The notes under the pieces were generated by a model. That model was not told the DNA's origin and did not search any database. It saw only the letters and a program-made list of their open reading frames with translations. The position numbers were made by a program, and so were the translations under genes. Shown piece by piece: positions 24,388-38,577 of a stretch of DNA of 64,000 nt. The DNA comes from Byssochlamys sp. IMV 00236 (lineage: Eukaryota; Ascomycota; Eurotiomycetes; Eurotiales; Thermoascaceae): contig MSJH02000623.1 of the NCBI GenBank assembly GCA_001931875.2, positions 150,637 to 214,636 on the forward strand. The letters are read 5' to 3'. Position 1 is the stretch's first letter. The number at the start of each line of letters is the position of its first letter.

Positions 24388-24875
24388 ACTCGGCTCATGT
24401 GACATTTTGTTTTATCAATTGCTCGACTTCATGAATTAAGCATCAACTATGTACATAGGTTCTTAATGGCAAGTGGGCTTGCCATAAGCCGAATATTTCA
24501 GAGTATCTCAGAAGGTTTGAACTGCAAGCAAATCCAGGCATCAATCAATATGTTGCGATTTACCAGGTTCATAGTACGTATACTTATCGTACACAACGCT
24601 CGATCAGTCATTGACCTCACCAGCGAGCCGGGCCTAGAACCTGACAATAGAGAAAGTGAATATATATGAGGACCAAGCACGTTCATCAGTCCTCCTCTCC
24701 TAGAGGTCACATGTCCTCCAGTTCGATTCAGTGCCTTCTTACCTATATCAAACACCTGACCACCTGAAATATATATATATATATATTGCATACATATTTT
24801 TGACGCAGATTCCGCATGGCAGATTCCCTGCAGACACTGGCTAATAACGTTCGCGTTACGAGCACGTAGTGTTGT
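24388..24875. other. Intergenic, no gene supported
   Basis: About 0.5 kb between the zinc-cluster ORF and the rDNA relic. It contains a short (AT)n tract at about 24769-24786. No coding segment recognised. Confidence 0.5.
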
Positions 24876-25377
24876 ATCAAGAAAGAGCTCTCAATCTGTC
24901 AATCCTTATTTTGTCTGGACCTGGTGAGTTTCCCCGTGTTGAGTCAAATTAAGCCACAGGCTCCCAGTTAAAGTCGCAGGGTATTTACCTATGCCTGAAC
25001 CGTTGGAATTTCTTCCCACGCCGGACTATATCTTAAGCTGGTCGACCACCCAACCAACCCACACCCATCTAGTCTCTGAACCTTCCCCATATCCTTAGAG
25101 AGGACTATAGGGGCTTGGCTGCGGATTGCCCAATCTATCAGCGTTGTAACCATACCCGAGGCAATTAACCTGGCCACCACTGTCTTTCGAATCAGTGGCT
25201 TGGTAGCTGACAGCTTAAGGGGTTTCCCGCAATTTGAGTGTGTCGCCCAGAGAGATCCGGACTAGCATTTACTGTTTAGAGGATCACCACATCACCCTTT
25301 CAGGCTGCTGTTCGGCGCAGAGTTGCTGCGGCTCGCAAAGCAATGGTTTACGCCTTGTGGTGCCCTTCCGTCAATTT

Positions 25378-25411
<34 letters not shown>

Positions 25412-25559
25412 AGAACCCAAAAAGTTTGATTTCTCGTAAGGTGCCGAACGGGTCATAATAGAAACACCGTCCGATCCCTAGTCGGCATAGTTTATGGTTA
25501 AGACTACGACGGTATGTGATCGTCTTCGATCCCCTAACTTTCGTTCCCTGATTAGTGAG
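24876..25559 (-). pseudogene. Displaced 18S rRNA gene fragment with group I intron
   Basis: On the minus strand, 25559-25350 reads as internal 18S rRNA: AGGGAACGAAAGTTAGGGG, then the GGGGGGAGTATGGTCGCAAG segment and GACGGAAGGGCACCAC. It continues after an intron at 24964-24876 with the GGAGCCTG / TTAATTTGACTCAACACGGG / AAACTCACCAGGTCC region. Together about 300 of roughly 1800 bases are present. Both flanks are unrelated to rDNA, so this is an isolated fragment and not an rDNA repeat. A handful of substitutions against the universally conserved sequence are visible (for example CCTGTGG for CCTGCGG), in keeping with lost function. Confidence 0.92.
24965..25349 (-). ncRNA. Group I intron (IC1-like) at SSU position 943 in the rDNA relic
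   Basis: A 385-base insert splits the 18S fragment exactly after GGCACCACAAGGCGT and before GGAGCCTG, the known S943 insertion site. The 5' exon ends in T and the insert ends in G, as group I introns require. The conserved core is readable in transcript order: AAATTGCGGGAAACCCC (P4/P5 region, plus-strand 25219-25235), AATCCGCAGCCAAGC (P6-J6/7, 25113-25127), the P7 strand near AGAGACTA (25070-25080) and AAGATATAGTCC (25023-25034). No homing endonuclease frame is present. Core elements look intact, but self-splicing is untested and the host rRNA is a fragment. Confidence 0.9.
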
Positions 25560-25807
25560 ATCATCTGTGATTGATCTTCCTCCTCCTCATACTTCAATCT
25601 AGAAGTTATCGCGTGCTGGAAGATTTGGAACTCCTTGTTGGTAGACGTATTGTTCACTCGGACAGGATATCTCGGACAGGATATCTCTTTTGTAAGATTT
25701 GAGTTTATTGATTGCATTGGAGATGGAAATCCCAGTTTTTCGTGACGTTCCTGTCAAATGATGAAATTCCTGCAGATAGGCTAATATATGCACATAAGAA
25801 ATGATTA
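25560..25807. other. Spacer between rDNA relic and nop53
   Basis: About 250 bases. It includes a 14-base tandem duplication, CTCGGACAGGATAT, at 25657-25684. Confidence 0.5.
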
Positions 25808-27228
25808 TTACTCCAACCCAGGAACCTTGAAGTCCTTGTATGTCCACTTCTCCGTCGTCTTCCTCTTGGCCTTCTTTGGCTGCGTTACCGGCTTCCGGGA
25901 CTCTAGCTTTCCATTGACAATCAGATTCCTGAATCTATCGTCCAGAAGATTACCCTCTGGCTTGAGTAGACGAAGTGATTCCTGGAGCTCGTCCGGGAGC
26001 ACAACTTCTACTGGCTTCTCGGGGACACTGACGGAGAAATTAGCACTATAGACATAGATGTGGTCGGAATATACTCACGGATTCTTCCCAAGAGGTCGTC
26101 GACGCAATTTCGTGTCGTCACCTTCATCTGAAGAGTCATCTCCCCGTTCCTGGCGTTTCCTGCGTTCTTCTTCTTCCTCTTCGACCTTCTTGGCGATGGT
26201 CTTGACTTGTTCTGCTTGTTGCTGTCTCTTCTTCATTTGCTCTTCCCACTTGGCTTTCCTCTCAGCTTCCTTGCGCCTCTTAATCTTGTTCCTCTGAGAC
26301 TGGGTCTTCCTCTCGGGTCTCTTTTTATTTAACCACTCAGGCTTCTCGTACTCGCTCTCAAATCCTTCCCATGCACTTTCGTCATCGGATTTCACTTCAC
26401 CATCGTCACCCTGAGCTTCAGCCTCCGCCCTTTTGCGCTGTCTCTCCTGCCATCTTTGCTCATCCTCAAGGCGCTTCTTCTCTGCTTCTACCGCCCTTTG
26501 GCCTTCCTCTGCCAAGAGTCTATCCCAGTCTTCGAAAGAGGGATTGTAACTTACTCCTGCGTCGGGTTTCTTCACCGCTGGAACAGGCTTTCCGTTGGCG
26601 GTAAGAGAGATTGGTGCCTTCTTTATCGTAGGAGGGGCCACCTTGGACTTGGGTTTCTCTAGGAAGTCAAATTTTGGGTCCTCATAAGCGGTTGTCTCTT
26701 CCGTGTCTGCCCAGGGATCGTAGATCTCATCTCCCTCTTTCTTCGCATCGGGGTTTCCTTCTCGCGCAACCTGCTTCAAGCGCAGCCATTCCTTGCGACT
26801 GACGTAGTCACTCTTGTGCCTCTTCGTCTTTGGCTCGATGACTCCATCGGTTACTTTCGAGTTTGCTCGCTTCCTGCTATCAACGGCGGGAATTGCAGAT
26901 CGCTGTGCGATAATCTCATCAGACTTCAGAGTCTTGTGGTGCTTCAGGTATGCTTTCCGGATTTCTTCTGAACCGGTGGTATCGATGGTGAAAAGTTCTT
27001 CTGAAGGTTTCTCTGCAACGACACCTCTGCGCAAGTGGAACTTTGTAAGCTCAAGAACACCGAAGATCCATTGGGTAAATAAATAGAGCCTTACCCTTTG
27101 ATTTCTTCCTCCCTCAAGGCCCGGAGACCCTCTTGAACCTCGGAGACGTCGACATTCTTCCGCCACGCCTTCTTGCCTTTCCTTGAAGGCTGCTTATATT
27201 GGTGAGGAGCCTCCACTGCGGCCGACAT
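25808..27228 (-). CDS. Ribosome biogenesis protein Nop53 (GLTSCR2/PICT1 family)
   Basis: A 433-residue nucleolar factor for 60S subunit maturation; in yeast Nop53 recruits the exosome helicase Mtr4 during 5.8S processing. Three exons: 27228-27095, 27026-26079 and 26027-25808. The N-terminus has the RKGKKAWRKNVDVSEVQ block, the usual start of the family, followed by GVVAEKPSEELFTIDTTG. The middle is a long charged, probably coiled-coil region rich in Lys, Arg and Glu. The C-terminus ends in KWTYKDFKVPGLE, a strongly conserved Nop53 signature. The gene is divergent from cef1, with about 0.7 kb between them. Confidence 0.93.
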
Positions 27229-27964
27229 GTTGACAGTTATCCCGGTCAGATTATGACTGGGCTTTTGATTGTTCAACCGATGCTTTTTTCATGAGTCGAA
27301 AATCCAAAAATTCTGGACCGCCTAGCGCGGGGAGGACGCTAGTGCGGCTATCGCACCAATAAGCGCGTTGGTCTGGATCTTTATCAGCTCCTGATCGAAC
27401 TGCGATTTCAGTATCCTCCTCAATAGAGATAGAAGCGCTCGCATTTAAAATTTCCTTTCTGAGTCTGTGATACGTGGACTCTGTGAGCGCTATGGTAATC
27501 TGCAATATCTTGTCTACCTCCTCACTGAAAATGGGCAGTTTGGGCCGGGTATCTACGATTTCGCTGCTATGAGTTATATTTCCCAGACAAATGACAAGCA
27601 TCTCCATTCCATCGGAGGACGTACTTTTCACATTTTGATGTCAAGAAAGCCCTGTAGACCTGAAATCAATAGAAGATTCGCCAATAAATTTAGTATTCGT
27701 AGCTGACGTTCATTGGTCGATCAGCGCAAACGCGACAGCCAAGTTGGTCTGTATCGCCACCCGCAGCGCTTAACCCTGCATGGAAGCGCGTTCGTCTGCC
27801 TTTGCTCAAAACGTCAATCAGTCACTCATACCTTGAGTGAGCTCCGTCCATTCTTTAGCCGTGGTGCTTTCATACCTTTTCTGCAGATTCGCATAGTTCC
27901 TGTGTTTTTATCTTTCTGTCTTTCTATCAGCTTCAGCTGGTGTCTTCACCAGAGACCCTGCGCC
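27229..27964. promoter_or_regulatory. Divergent region between nop53 and cef1
   Basis: 736 bases that must contain the promoters of nop53 (minus) and cef1 (plus). A doubtful small ORF overlaps the left half (listed separately). Confidence 0.5.
27251..27607 (-). CDS. Possible small hypothetical protein
   Basis: A 118-codon frame from ATG 27607 that ends 22 bases upstream of the nop53 start on the same strand. I do not recognise it. It lacks low complexity and includes an LTESTYHRLRKEILN helix-like part. If real, it would leave little room for a nop53 promoter, so it could instead be random or part of an unseen spliced leader. Confidence 0.25.
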   Translation of the reverse strand: MEMLVICLGNITHSSEIVDTRPKLPIFSEEVDKILQITIALTESTYHRLRKEILNASASISIEEDTEIAVRSGADKDPDQRAYWCDSRTSVLPALGGPEFLDFRLMKKASVEQSKAQS

Positions 27965-30503
<2,539 letters not shown>

Positions 30504-31111
30504 ATTTTCTTCAGATAATGGTCAGCCAGATATGTCTTATGTGCATTATATCCCGCGGAGTCGGTTCTAGGATGTCATCTAGTCTTGTATAAAAAATATT
30601 CTTCTACGTGTGCAATATTGTGTGGCCAGCTGTAATTCGACTTACAGGCAATCATCCCCCTTCGAAGTCAGAAATATTGGAACTGTTAGCCTATGTTGAC
30701 TATACATTACGTTGAAATGCGTACATATATTTGTAGTGGTACTGATGTGTAAGAGTAAAATGGTATCGCTCATCAGCATAGAAGAGCTCAACCAAGTAGA
30801 TTTAATCAGAACAGCTTCTTTCCTATGACAGATGTTCAGATGTGGATGTTATTGGCATCCATGATCTACGGCATGAATACTTATGGCTACAAACGGGTGG
30901 CTTTAACTGCAAAGGCGGGAACGGAAGGCGACGCAACAGGTCTCACTTAGGCTTCAAAGAGCCATTCCCGCAGTGGCGACCCTAGCTAGTAGCTAGCAAC
31001 TTCAACCTCACCAGCAGCGCCATCTGCAAAAAGTCATCTCAATCTCAACCACGACCCCATTTCCATCACAAAAATCCATCTTTAATCGAGAAAAATCATC
31101 TTGCGGACACG
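30504..31111. other. Intergenic between cef1 and esa1
   Basis: 608 bases holding the 3' end of cef1 and the promoter of the acetyltransferase gene. No further gene seen. Confidence 0.5.
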
Positions 31112-33038
31112 ATGGGCGGCAGAGATTCCCATGGCGAGGTCTCTGGCACCCCCGATCCCGTCGAGAAAGGGTTCGCCACCCTCAGCTCGCTCAGGTAGGC
31201 ACCCAAAATCTCCAAAAGAGGGCTTTATGACATTCCCAACCCCAATTTACACGGTCGCATGTGCTGATTTTCATGATAGAATCGGTGTAAAGGCTATGGT
31301 TGAGAAGGTGAGGCATAGACAGCAAATCCTTGCTATGCGTGATTTTATATCACGTGATGGTTTCCATTTCCGGTAATATTGACTGACTGACTGACTTGAT
31401 TGATATAGGATGGCGAGCTTCGCAAAGCAGAGATCTTGTCTATGAGACAGCGAAAAGATGGACCTAATTTCTAGTATGGAAGTCCTCATGATTCTGTTTA
31501 TTCAGTCCAAAATTATTAACGTGCGTTACAGCGTCCACTACGTCGACTTCAATAAGCGTCTTGATGGTAGGTTATAGAAACGCTAAACTTGTGGGAGTGA
31601 TACTAACATTTCTCAAGAATGGGTTCCTGCATCAAGAATTGATTTATCGAAAGAAGTCGAATGGCCTCTGCCAGAGAAGCCCGAAAAGAAGAAGACCGGT
31701 GGAGCAGGCAATAAGGCCCCAAGCAAGAATAAGCGCGCCAGAGCAGACAGCCGAGATGTCTCTGCCACGCCTGACTTGCTCACGGGCAAGAATACGAATG
31801 TCGGAAAAGCACAGCGTCCATCGAAAGCTGGCGGTAAAGAGAATCGCTTGGATGATATTCCAGCGAACATCACCGGGTCTGAATCTGTCTCGGTATCTGG
31901 CACACCCAAGCCTGACTCTGAGGATATCGAGATGGCCGATGCTAGCTTCACGGAAACTAAAACTCTTATCAAGGAAGAAGAAAAACAGGACCAAATGTCC
32001 CGTGAAGAAGAGATCGAGAAGCTACGGACAGGTGGTAGTATGACGCAGAACCCGATCGAAGTTCACCGTGTTCGTAATCTGGATCGTTTGCAGATGGGGA
32101 AGTACGAGATGGAGCCTTGGTACTTCTCACCATATCCAGCCTCCTTTTCGGATGCAGAGATGGTCTACATCGATGAATTCTGTCTCAGTTACTTTGACAA
32201 CCAGCGCGCCTTCGAACGCCATCGTTCTAAGTGTACACTCGTCCATCCTCCTGGCAACGAAATCTACCGAGATGACTATATCTCTTTCTTCGAGGTCGAT
32301 GGACGACGTCAGCGCACCTGGTGCCGCAATCTATGCTTGCTGAGCAAGCTCTTCCTTGACCACAAAACACTCTACTATGATGTCGACCCATTCCTCTTCT
32401 ATTGCATGTGCACTCGAGACGAGACTGGCTGTCACCTCGTCGGATACTTCTCCAAGGAGAAAGATTCAGCAGAAGGCTACAACCTAGCTTGTATCTTGAC
32501 GCTTCCTCAGTACCAGAGACGGGGATTCGGTCGCCTGCTCATCTCCTTCAGTTACGAACTCAGCAAGCGAGAAGGAAAACTCGGTTCGCCAGAGAAACCT
32601 CTCAGTGATCTTGGTCTGCTGGGATACCGACAATACTGGCGAGAAACACTAGTCGACTTACTCATGCAACCTGGACGTGAGGCAATCAGCGAATACGAAC
32701 TGGCGACCCTTAGTTCAATGACTGAAAAGGACGTCCATGAGACCCTGGTTGTCTTGGGCTTATTGAGATATCACGTACGTCCCAGTAACCCCTCTTTCTA
32801 CATCGATTCTTCCCCCAGACCGAAACAAACTAGCACTATACCCCTAGAAAGAATACGAAGCTAACAATTTTTCCTATAGAAAGGTAACTGGGTAATCGTC
32901 CTCACCGACGCCATAATCGAGCAACAAAAGAAGCATCTCGAGAAAGAAAAAGCTAAGGGCGTTCACAAAATCGACCCCGCAAGACTTCAATGGAAACCTC
33001 CTGTCTTTACTGCTTCTAGTCGTACCTGGAATTGGTAG
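31112..33038 (+). CDS. Histone acetyltransferase Esa1 (MYST family, NuA4 catalytic subunit)
   Basis: A 508-residue enzyme that acetylates histone H4/H2A in the NuA4 complex. Six exons: 31112-31194, 31280-31307, 31409-31473, 31532-31566, 31618-32774 and 32880-33038. The spliced N-terminus forms the chromo/Tudor-knot domain ([19 protein letters not shown]). After a disordered linker, the MYST domain starts near [10 protein letters not shown]. In the zinc-finger region the first canonical Cys is Asp (YIDEFC), as I recall for yeast Esa1. Catalytic C362 (ACILTLP), the acetyl-CoA loop QRRGFG (370-375) and catalytic E396 (SPEKPLSD) are present. It ends in [14 protein letters not shown], the usual terminus. 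Exon 4 is 35 bases; intron 4 uses a CAAG acceptor. Confidence 0.96.
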
Positions 33039-34397
33039 CGCCTTCCTTCCACTTTCAGCTCTCTCTCTTTCTCTCTTTCTCTCTTTCTCTCTCTTTCAGA
33101 GAGATATATGCTCATGTCTGCTTTTTATTTTATTATTATCGTGGCGGTTTTCATGTCTGTGGGATCTACCAGCGGGATGGCGTCCTTGTTGTCTTTTTCT
33201 TCTCGTCCTTCGTGCTCGCGGTCGGGTTTGGTCAATCTATACGTTGTTTGGAATTCGGTGCCTCTGATGTTTTTTTTTTTTCGATTGATACCTTGTGTAT
33301 GGATTTCGTTGTTAGGTAGATTTTCAGTCTATCTGATTATTTGTTTTAATTATTCCTATTTACGAACTATATTCGTTGCCATTACGCTATCTGGAAGTAG
33401 ATCCGTTAAGATCTACGCATCACCACGCTAGACAGCGACTGGGTTGTATAGATCCTAGTTTTCCTCTCCGAAGAGAATCTCGACTTCTATGATATTCGCC
33501 GACCACAGGCCAGAGAAGACTACAACATGGAACAAGAGAATGAAATGTAAAAAACCCTTCAATTCGATTTCATTTGCTCCTGCGTGAGCCGCGAGAGAGC
33601 AAGGGAGAGAGAGCATGGATGAGAGAAAAGAATTTGCTTTCCTAACACGCCATAACAAGCTGATAAACCTCCTGTCCAACGCCGCCTGCCCCCCTAGTTT
33701 CCCTTTTTGAATCGACAAAGCAGGATACGCCAATGAGAACAATAGTGTTGTCGGGATGATCAGGTGTAATGTACTCATGGTGGTGCAAGGCACCCATCCA
33801 TTTCAGGAAAGAAAGCGTGATAGAAAAGCAAATTTCGAGATTTCAAACGAGTCCCCCCGCGACGGGGTAGAGAAAGATAAAGGTACTAGGAGAGGGCCAG
33901 GCCGAAGGACACAATATCGAGGACATGGATCGCGCACATCGAATATGACAGATACAAAGCCTTGCAGCCAAAATGTTCTTGTCTGATCCAACAGCAATGA
34001 GAAGATGGGTGGATCATCAAGAGTAGCAATAGCATTAAGCTGACGACACCGCAGATCAGATCTCGAGGAGCGAAACAAAGATGCAGGGCCCATGGCCGCA
34101 TCTTGCAGATTGGAAAAGACTGCTCTGTCAGAACGAGGGCATGATGACACTTCAAAGCCAGTACTGGCGAAACATGTATGGTATTAGCGGGGAAAAAGAA
34201 ATTGTTATTTCAAGGAATAAGGGGTTACTGCGTCACCGCAGATCATCTTGGACCTATGGACGGCAGGTTACACCCATCAATACTGAAACAGTAAACTTTG
34301 GTCGCCCACGCATAAACGATAAACAATCCCATGAGATGAAAATTTAGACTACGGCATAGCCGCCTTCAGATCCGAGAGCGCTCTCAGGGAAGGAGCT
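33039..34397. other. Convergent intergenic region
   Basis: 1.36 kb between the ends of esa1 and the large minus-strand gene. A CT-rich tract lies at about 33058-33098. Open frames on both strands look random. No gene supported. Confidence 0.5.
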
Positions 34398-37300
34398 TTA
34401 ATGAGCAACCCCAAATGCAGGCGAACCCCAAGAGGCATTTCCGAATGGAGCCCGAGGGGAACTACCAGCAGCGTTGCCAGAGGCGGAAGCATTCGACTTC
34501 TTAAAGTTCCGATTATGACCGTGGCTGCTCGACCCTTCGCTCGAGTTCTTCGTGTTCTTCCGAGACTTGAATCCTGATGCGCTGCCACGCTGTCGCTGCC
34601 CGTGGTTACCGGCCTTTCTCGGCAGTGTCACAGTTCTCGTACTGTCATTGCCTGGGAAATGAATGATTACATGGATATTTCCAGAACGATCTTTATCATG
34701 GAATCCAAAGTTGTAAGGCTCAACGCTGTGGACCTGCATAGGTTTCAGGTACTTAGAGCGGAGTTTAGATGAAGACGGGGGAAGGGCAGCCACCCAAGCC
34801 GCCGGAGGTGCCATATTTGGCACACGGACAACAGGTAGAGAGCCAGCCTCACGATCTTCAAAGATGGCTTCTTCCTCCTCGACCTCCTTGGATGTCACTT
34901 TTCCGACATCTCGCAGAATGTCGCTCTCCACATATTGAGGGAGTGAGACAGCAGCGGGCGCAGGCTGTGACTGAACATCAAGAGGTTCTTTGGTAGCGGA
35001 GGCAACCGCAAGAACTTGCTTCTTCTCCGTCGATGGCTTCTTGCCAAAAAGACCGTTGAAGCGGTCCTGCCACGAAGTTGTGCTTGCAATGGGCTGGGGA
35101 ACGACTCGAACCGGTGGCGAAGAAGCGACCATAGAGGCGAAGGTTGGAGGCTGCTGTGGTGCCGTCGGTTTGGGAGGCAGTTTGACAACAGGCTTTGGGG
35201 TAGGAAGGTGGACTAGAGGGCGATCGGTATTTCCGGTGTAGACGGGATGGCTGGATACTTCCTCTGGAGGAGGTGGGGAGGGGCTCCTAGAAAGTCCACG
35301 GTCTTGAACGACAGGAGGCTTAGGCTGTTCCACCTGATGAGGGAAGAACCTTGAACCGCGCCCAGCGGCACTGCTGAAAGCACGCGAGTGATGTTCAGAG
35401 AATGGCAAGCTCCCAACGGCGGGATCGAAGGCGTGTAAGGGTGCCACTGGAGCTCCAGCTTCAGCGGTTCTGCTAACACCAACAATCTGTCGCGAACCGA
35501 CATGATCACCCGTCCGAACTTGGCGCCAGGTCTCATTGAAACTGACCGCTATCGAAGAGGGACCATCATCGCGCATAGCCGCAAGTTCGCGGTGGAATCG
35601 CTCGCTCTCCTCCGCCTCACGTTTTGCAGCGATGTTGTGAAAATTGTTCCAAGCTGTAGTCTCACCAGCACGGGTTAGGTCGTGCTGCCTCTGAGCTGGC
35701 TGCGAGCTCGGAGGTGCAATAGGCCCCGGTCTAGCGACCGGATTGACAGACTCTGGCAGTGGAGATATAGGCATGCTATCCTGGGCAATCCCAGGAGGTC
35801 CTGAGAAAGGCTGCGTGGCGCTAATCCTGTCGTCATTCGTATGTGGCGATCGGATAGACGACTGGTCGCTAAGGCCAAGGTGACCGCGGAGAGGGTGATC
35901 GCCCCCTGTGAAACCAGGAAGATTCCTGTCGAAAGCACCATTCCCGAGAGTCTTGTCACTGCTCAGTGGTTTCCAAGGGTTTGGATCGGACGATGGGTGA
36001 CCACCAATCTTCGGCCCAGAAACCCACGGACTGAGGCTGCTTCTCCATTGAGGGCCCTTCTCGTCAGTCAGAGTCTCCCTGTGTGCTCCGACCGGCTGCG
36101 CAGGAGAGATATCATGTGGTTGGCGCAGTCCGTTCGATTTCGACATATCCGCCTTCGGTTCACGTGCGGGAGACGGGAGACGACGGCCGTGAGGTGCGGG
36201 CATAGACTTGTCGGATGCTCTCTCACTCGCAGCGACGAGTTTCTTCACCGTGTCAGGATGGTGAACCTTCATCATGCCGTACTGTTTAGGTTCGCCAGTA
36301 GGTTCGGGGACCGGTGGTTTCGGGGGTGAGTGCGTAGTTGGTGCGGCCGTCGCAGGAGCTGTTTCCTTAGCAGGTGCCTTTGCCGTCGAAGATGAATCTT
36401 GAGCTTTGGGTTCTTCCTTCTCTGATGGAGGAGGTCCCAGAGCCTGAAGCTTCAACCTGATTCTTTCGCGACGTTCAGCTTCCTCTCTTTCCTCCTGTTC
36501 TTTCCGCCTCTGCCGTGCTTCCATGGTCTTCTCTTTCATGATACGTTGCTGCATTGCGACAGGATCTTCCTGAGGAATCTGGGGCGCTGCTGCGGGTTGC
36601 TCCGTAGTCGAAGAGTCTGCTACTTGAGAGGCAGGGGCCATCCCAGGTGATGCGTAACTCATGTTTGTAGGCGTGCGTGCCCGCCAAACCCCGGCACCCT
36701 GGTGGCCAGGAGAGACGCCGCGCTTAGGTATTTCATTTGGCGAAACAGAACGCTCCAAAGCTCCATTCACCTGAGATCCTCTTCGAACATCACCCGGCTT
36801 GGGAACAGCATCAGGTCTACCTAACGACATCCGACGACCAAAGCTTCCGCTCCCTCCACTAACATTAGAGGATGTGCGACGTCGATTCCAGGGGCCAGTC
36901 TCTTGAGCACTTGCCCGATGGGTCTGAAACGCTGCAGACGGTTCTGCAGGTCCAGTCTGTTCGTGATGGGAGGGCCTTTGAAGAACGGAAGGAGCCCGGA
37001 ACGGTTGGTCACTGCGTTGAGGCCCCCTCCTCGTATCGGAGACCGGTTCATATCTACCTGAATGAGAATTGTACAGCTCCCGAGGCAAGTTGGACTGGCC
37101 CTCTCTCCAAGATCGATTGAAGTCATCCGCTGCAATTTCCTTCGCCGGGAGAGGACCATTTCCAGCTTCCTGGACATGAGACTCTCTTTTCATGAGACGC
37201 GACGAAGACTGTGGTTGCACTGGAGGAATAACTGGAGAAACCTTCTCCATAGGAGGGAGAGGGGCCCACGGAGACTTGGCGGGCACAGGAGCTGGGCTTT

Positions 37301-38577
37301 TGGATGTCAAACCAGACTTCTCGCTTGCTCCCTTGGATGCTGCCATGGCATTCCTGGCTTGTCTTTCGGCACTGGCTCCCAGTCTAAGAACAGTAGCGTT
37401 AGGTCCAACAGAGGTAGTGGATTTCGTCGTAACAGACTTGGTTGTCGTCTGAACAGTCGTCGACGGTTCTGGCGCAGGTGCAGTATCTTTGGTATCCTTT
37501 CGATCTTTTGGTTCTTGGCTGGTAATAGTGCCGCTTTCCGCATGAGCTGTAAGTGTGATCTTCGTCCCATCATTCCATTCGATAGTCTCCGGGGCCCAGT
37601 CATCTTCATCATCATCAATATCCGCCCATTTCGCCTCCGTCCCTCCTCCGTCTTCCTGGATACGAGACGTCATGTGTATGCCGTATTGCTGCTTGAGCTC
37701 TTCATCTGTCAGGTGTCTGGTGGGAGCTGGCTGGGTCGCTAAAGGAGAGCAAGTGTCAGTATAGCCTTTGAACAGAAGCAGATGCGTACGTACGTCTGTT
37801 CTTATTCCACACCTGATTCGGATCCGGACCCGATGCACCACCAGCTCCTGCGCCAGGAGTTCTAGAGGAATCCCGTAAACTGCTCGTTGTTTTAGCGACC
37901 AAGCGCGGCCGGGATGTTGACTGTGGCGTAGTGGATGGAGAAGGAGAAGCTAATGATGCTGCTCGCATTTAGTGATATCCCATCATACATGAGAATCTGA
38001 GTAATACCTTTCTCGCTGACGATCTTGGATGTGAGTACCGAGCCTGGAGTCTTCGGAACGCTAAACTTGGCAAATGATACTGGCTTGAAACTTGTGGGCT
38101 TCTTCACAGAGCCTGTGCGCGTGTGATGCCTCCCATCGGTACGGCTGGTATCGGACTCTGATCCACCCTGCGAGCCTGTATCCTCACCACGGTCCGACCC
38201 CGATGCCATCCCATTTAATTCCAGAGCTCTGGACTCAACCGGCCCTGGACCATCCTTTGTGAGATCCTGCTCATAGATCAGTAAACACGGCTGACAACGA
38301 TGTGGACATGCGATCGCGAGGAGCTTACGGCTGTCGACCGTCCCGAAGCATTTCCACCGTCGTCCGCACCAGGAGCTGCCTCAGCAGCGCCTGACCTCGA
38401 ATCGTATTCCGCGCCTGTATGTCTCTCGTTGTGTTCAGTGGTAGCTGTATCTTTAATCTCCCCCACGTCCCCTCCAGCAGTGTTCTTGTCGGAATTGCTC
38501 GCAGGAACGTCGGAAGGCGAAGGCTCGCCGCCCGACCGGGTTTGAGTTACCACATCGTGGCTGCTCTGCTCTGCCAT
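34398..38577 (-). CDS. Large disordered conserved fungal protein of unknown function
   Basis: A four-exon gene (38577-38329, 38266-38008, 37958-37794, 37738-34398) giving 1337 residues. All joins keep phase and create continuous sequence such as SFAKFSVPKTPGSVLTSK and NQVWNKNRPTQPAPTR. Almost all of it is Pro/Ser/Ala-rich and likely disordered. Fixed islands are DDWAPETIEWNDGTKI near the N-terminal third, a charged helical stretch around MQQRIMKEKTMEARQRRKEQ, and NIHVIIHFPGNDSTRTVTLP near the end. The tail is Gly/Ser/Asn-rich with basic patches, which could suit RNA binding. I do not recognise the family. The start is uncertain: in-frame ATGs also occur at 38673 and 38826. Confidence 0.75.
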
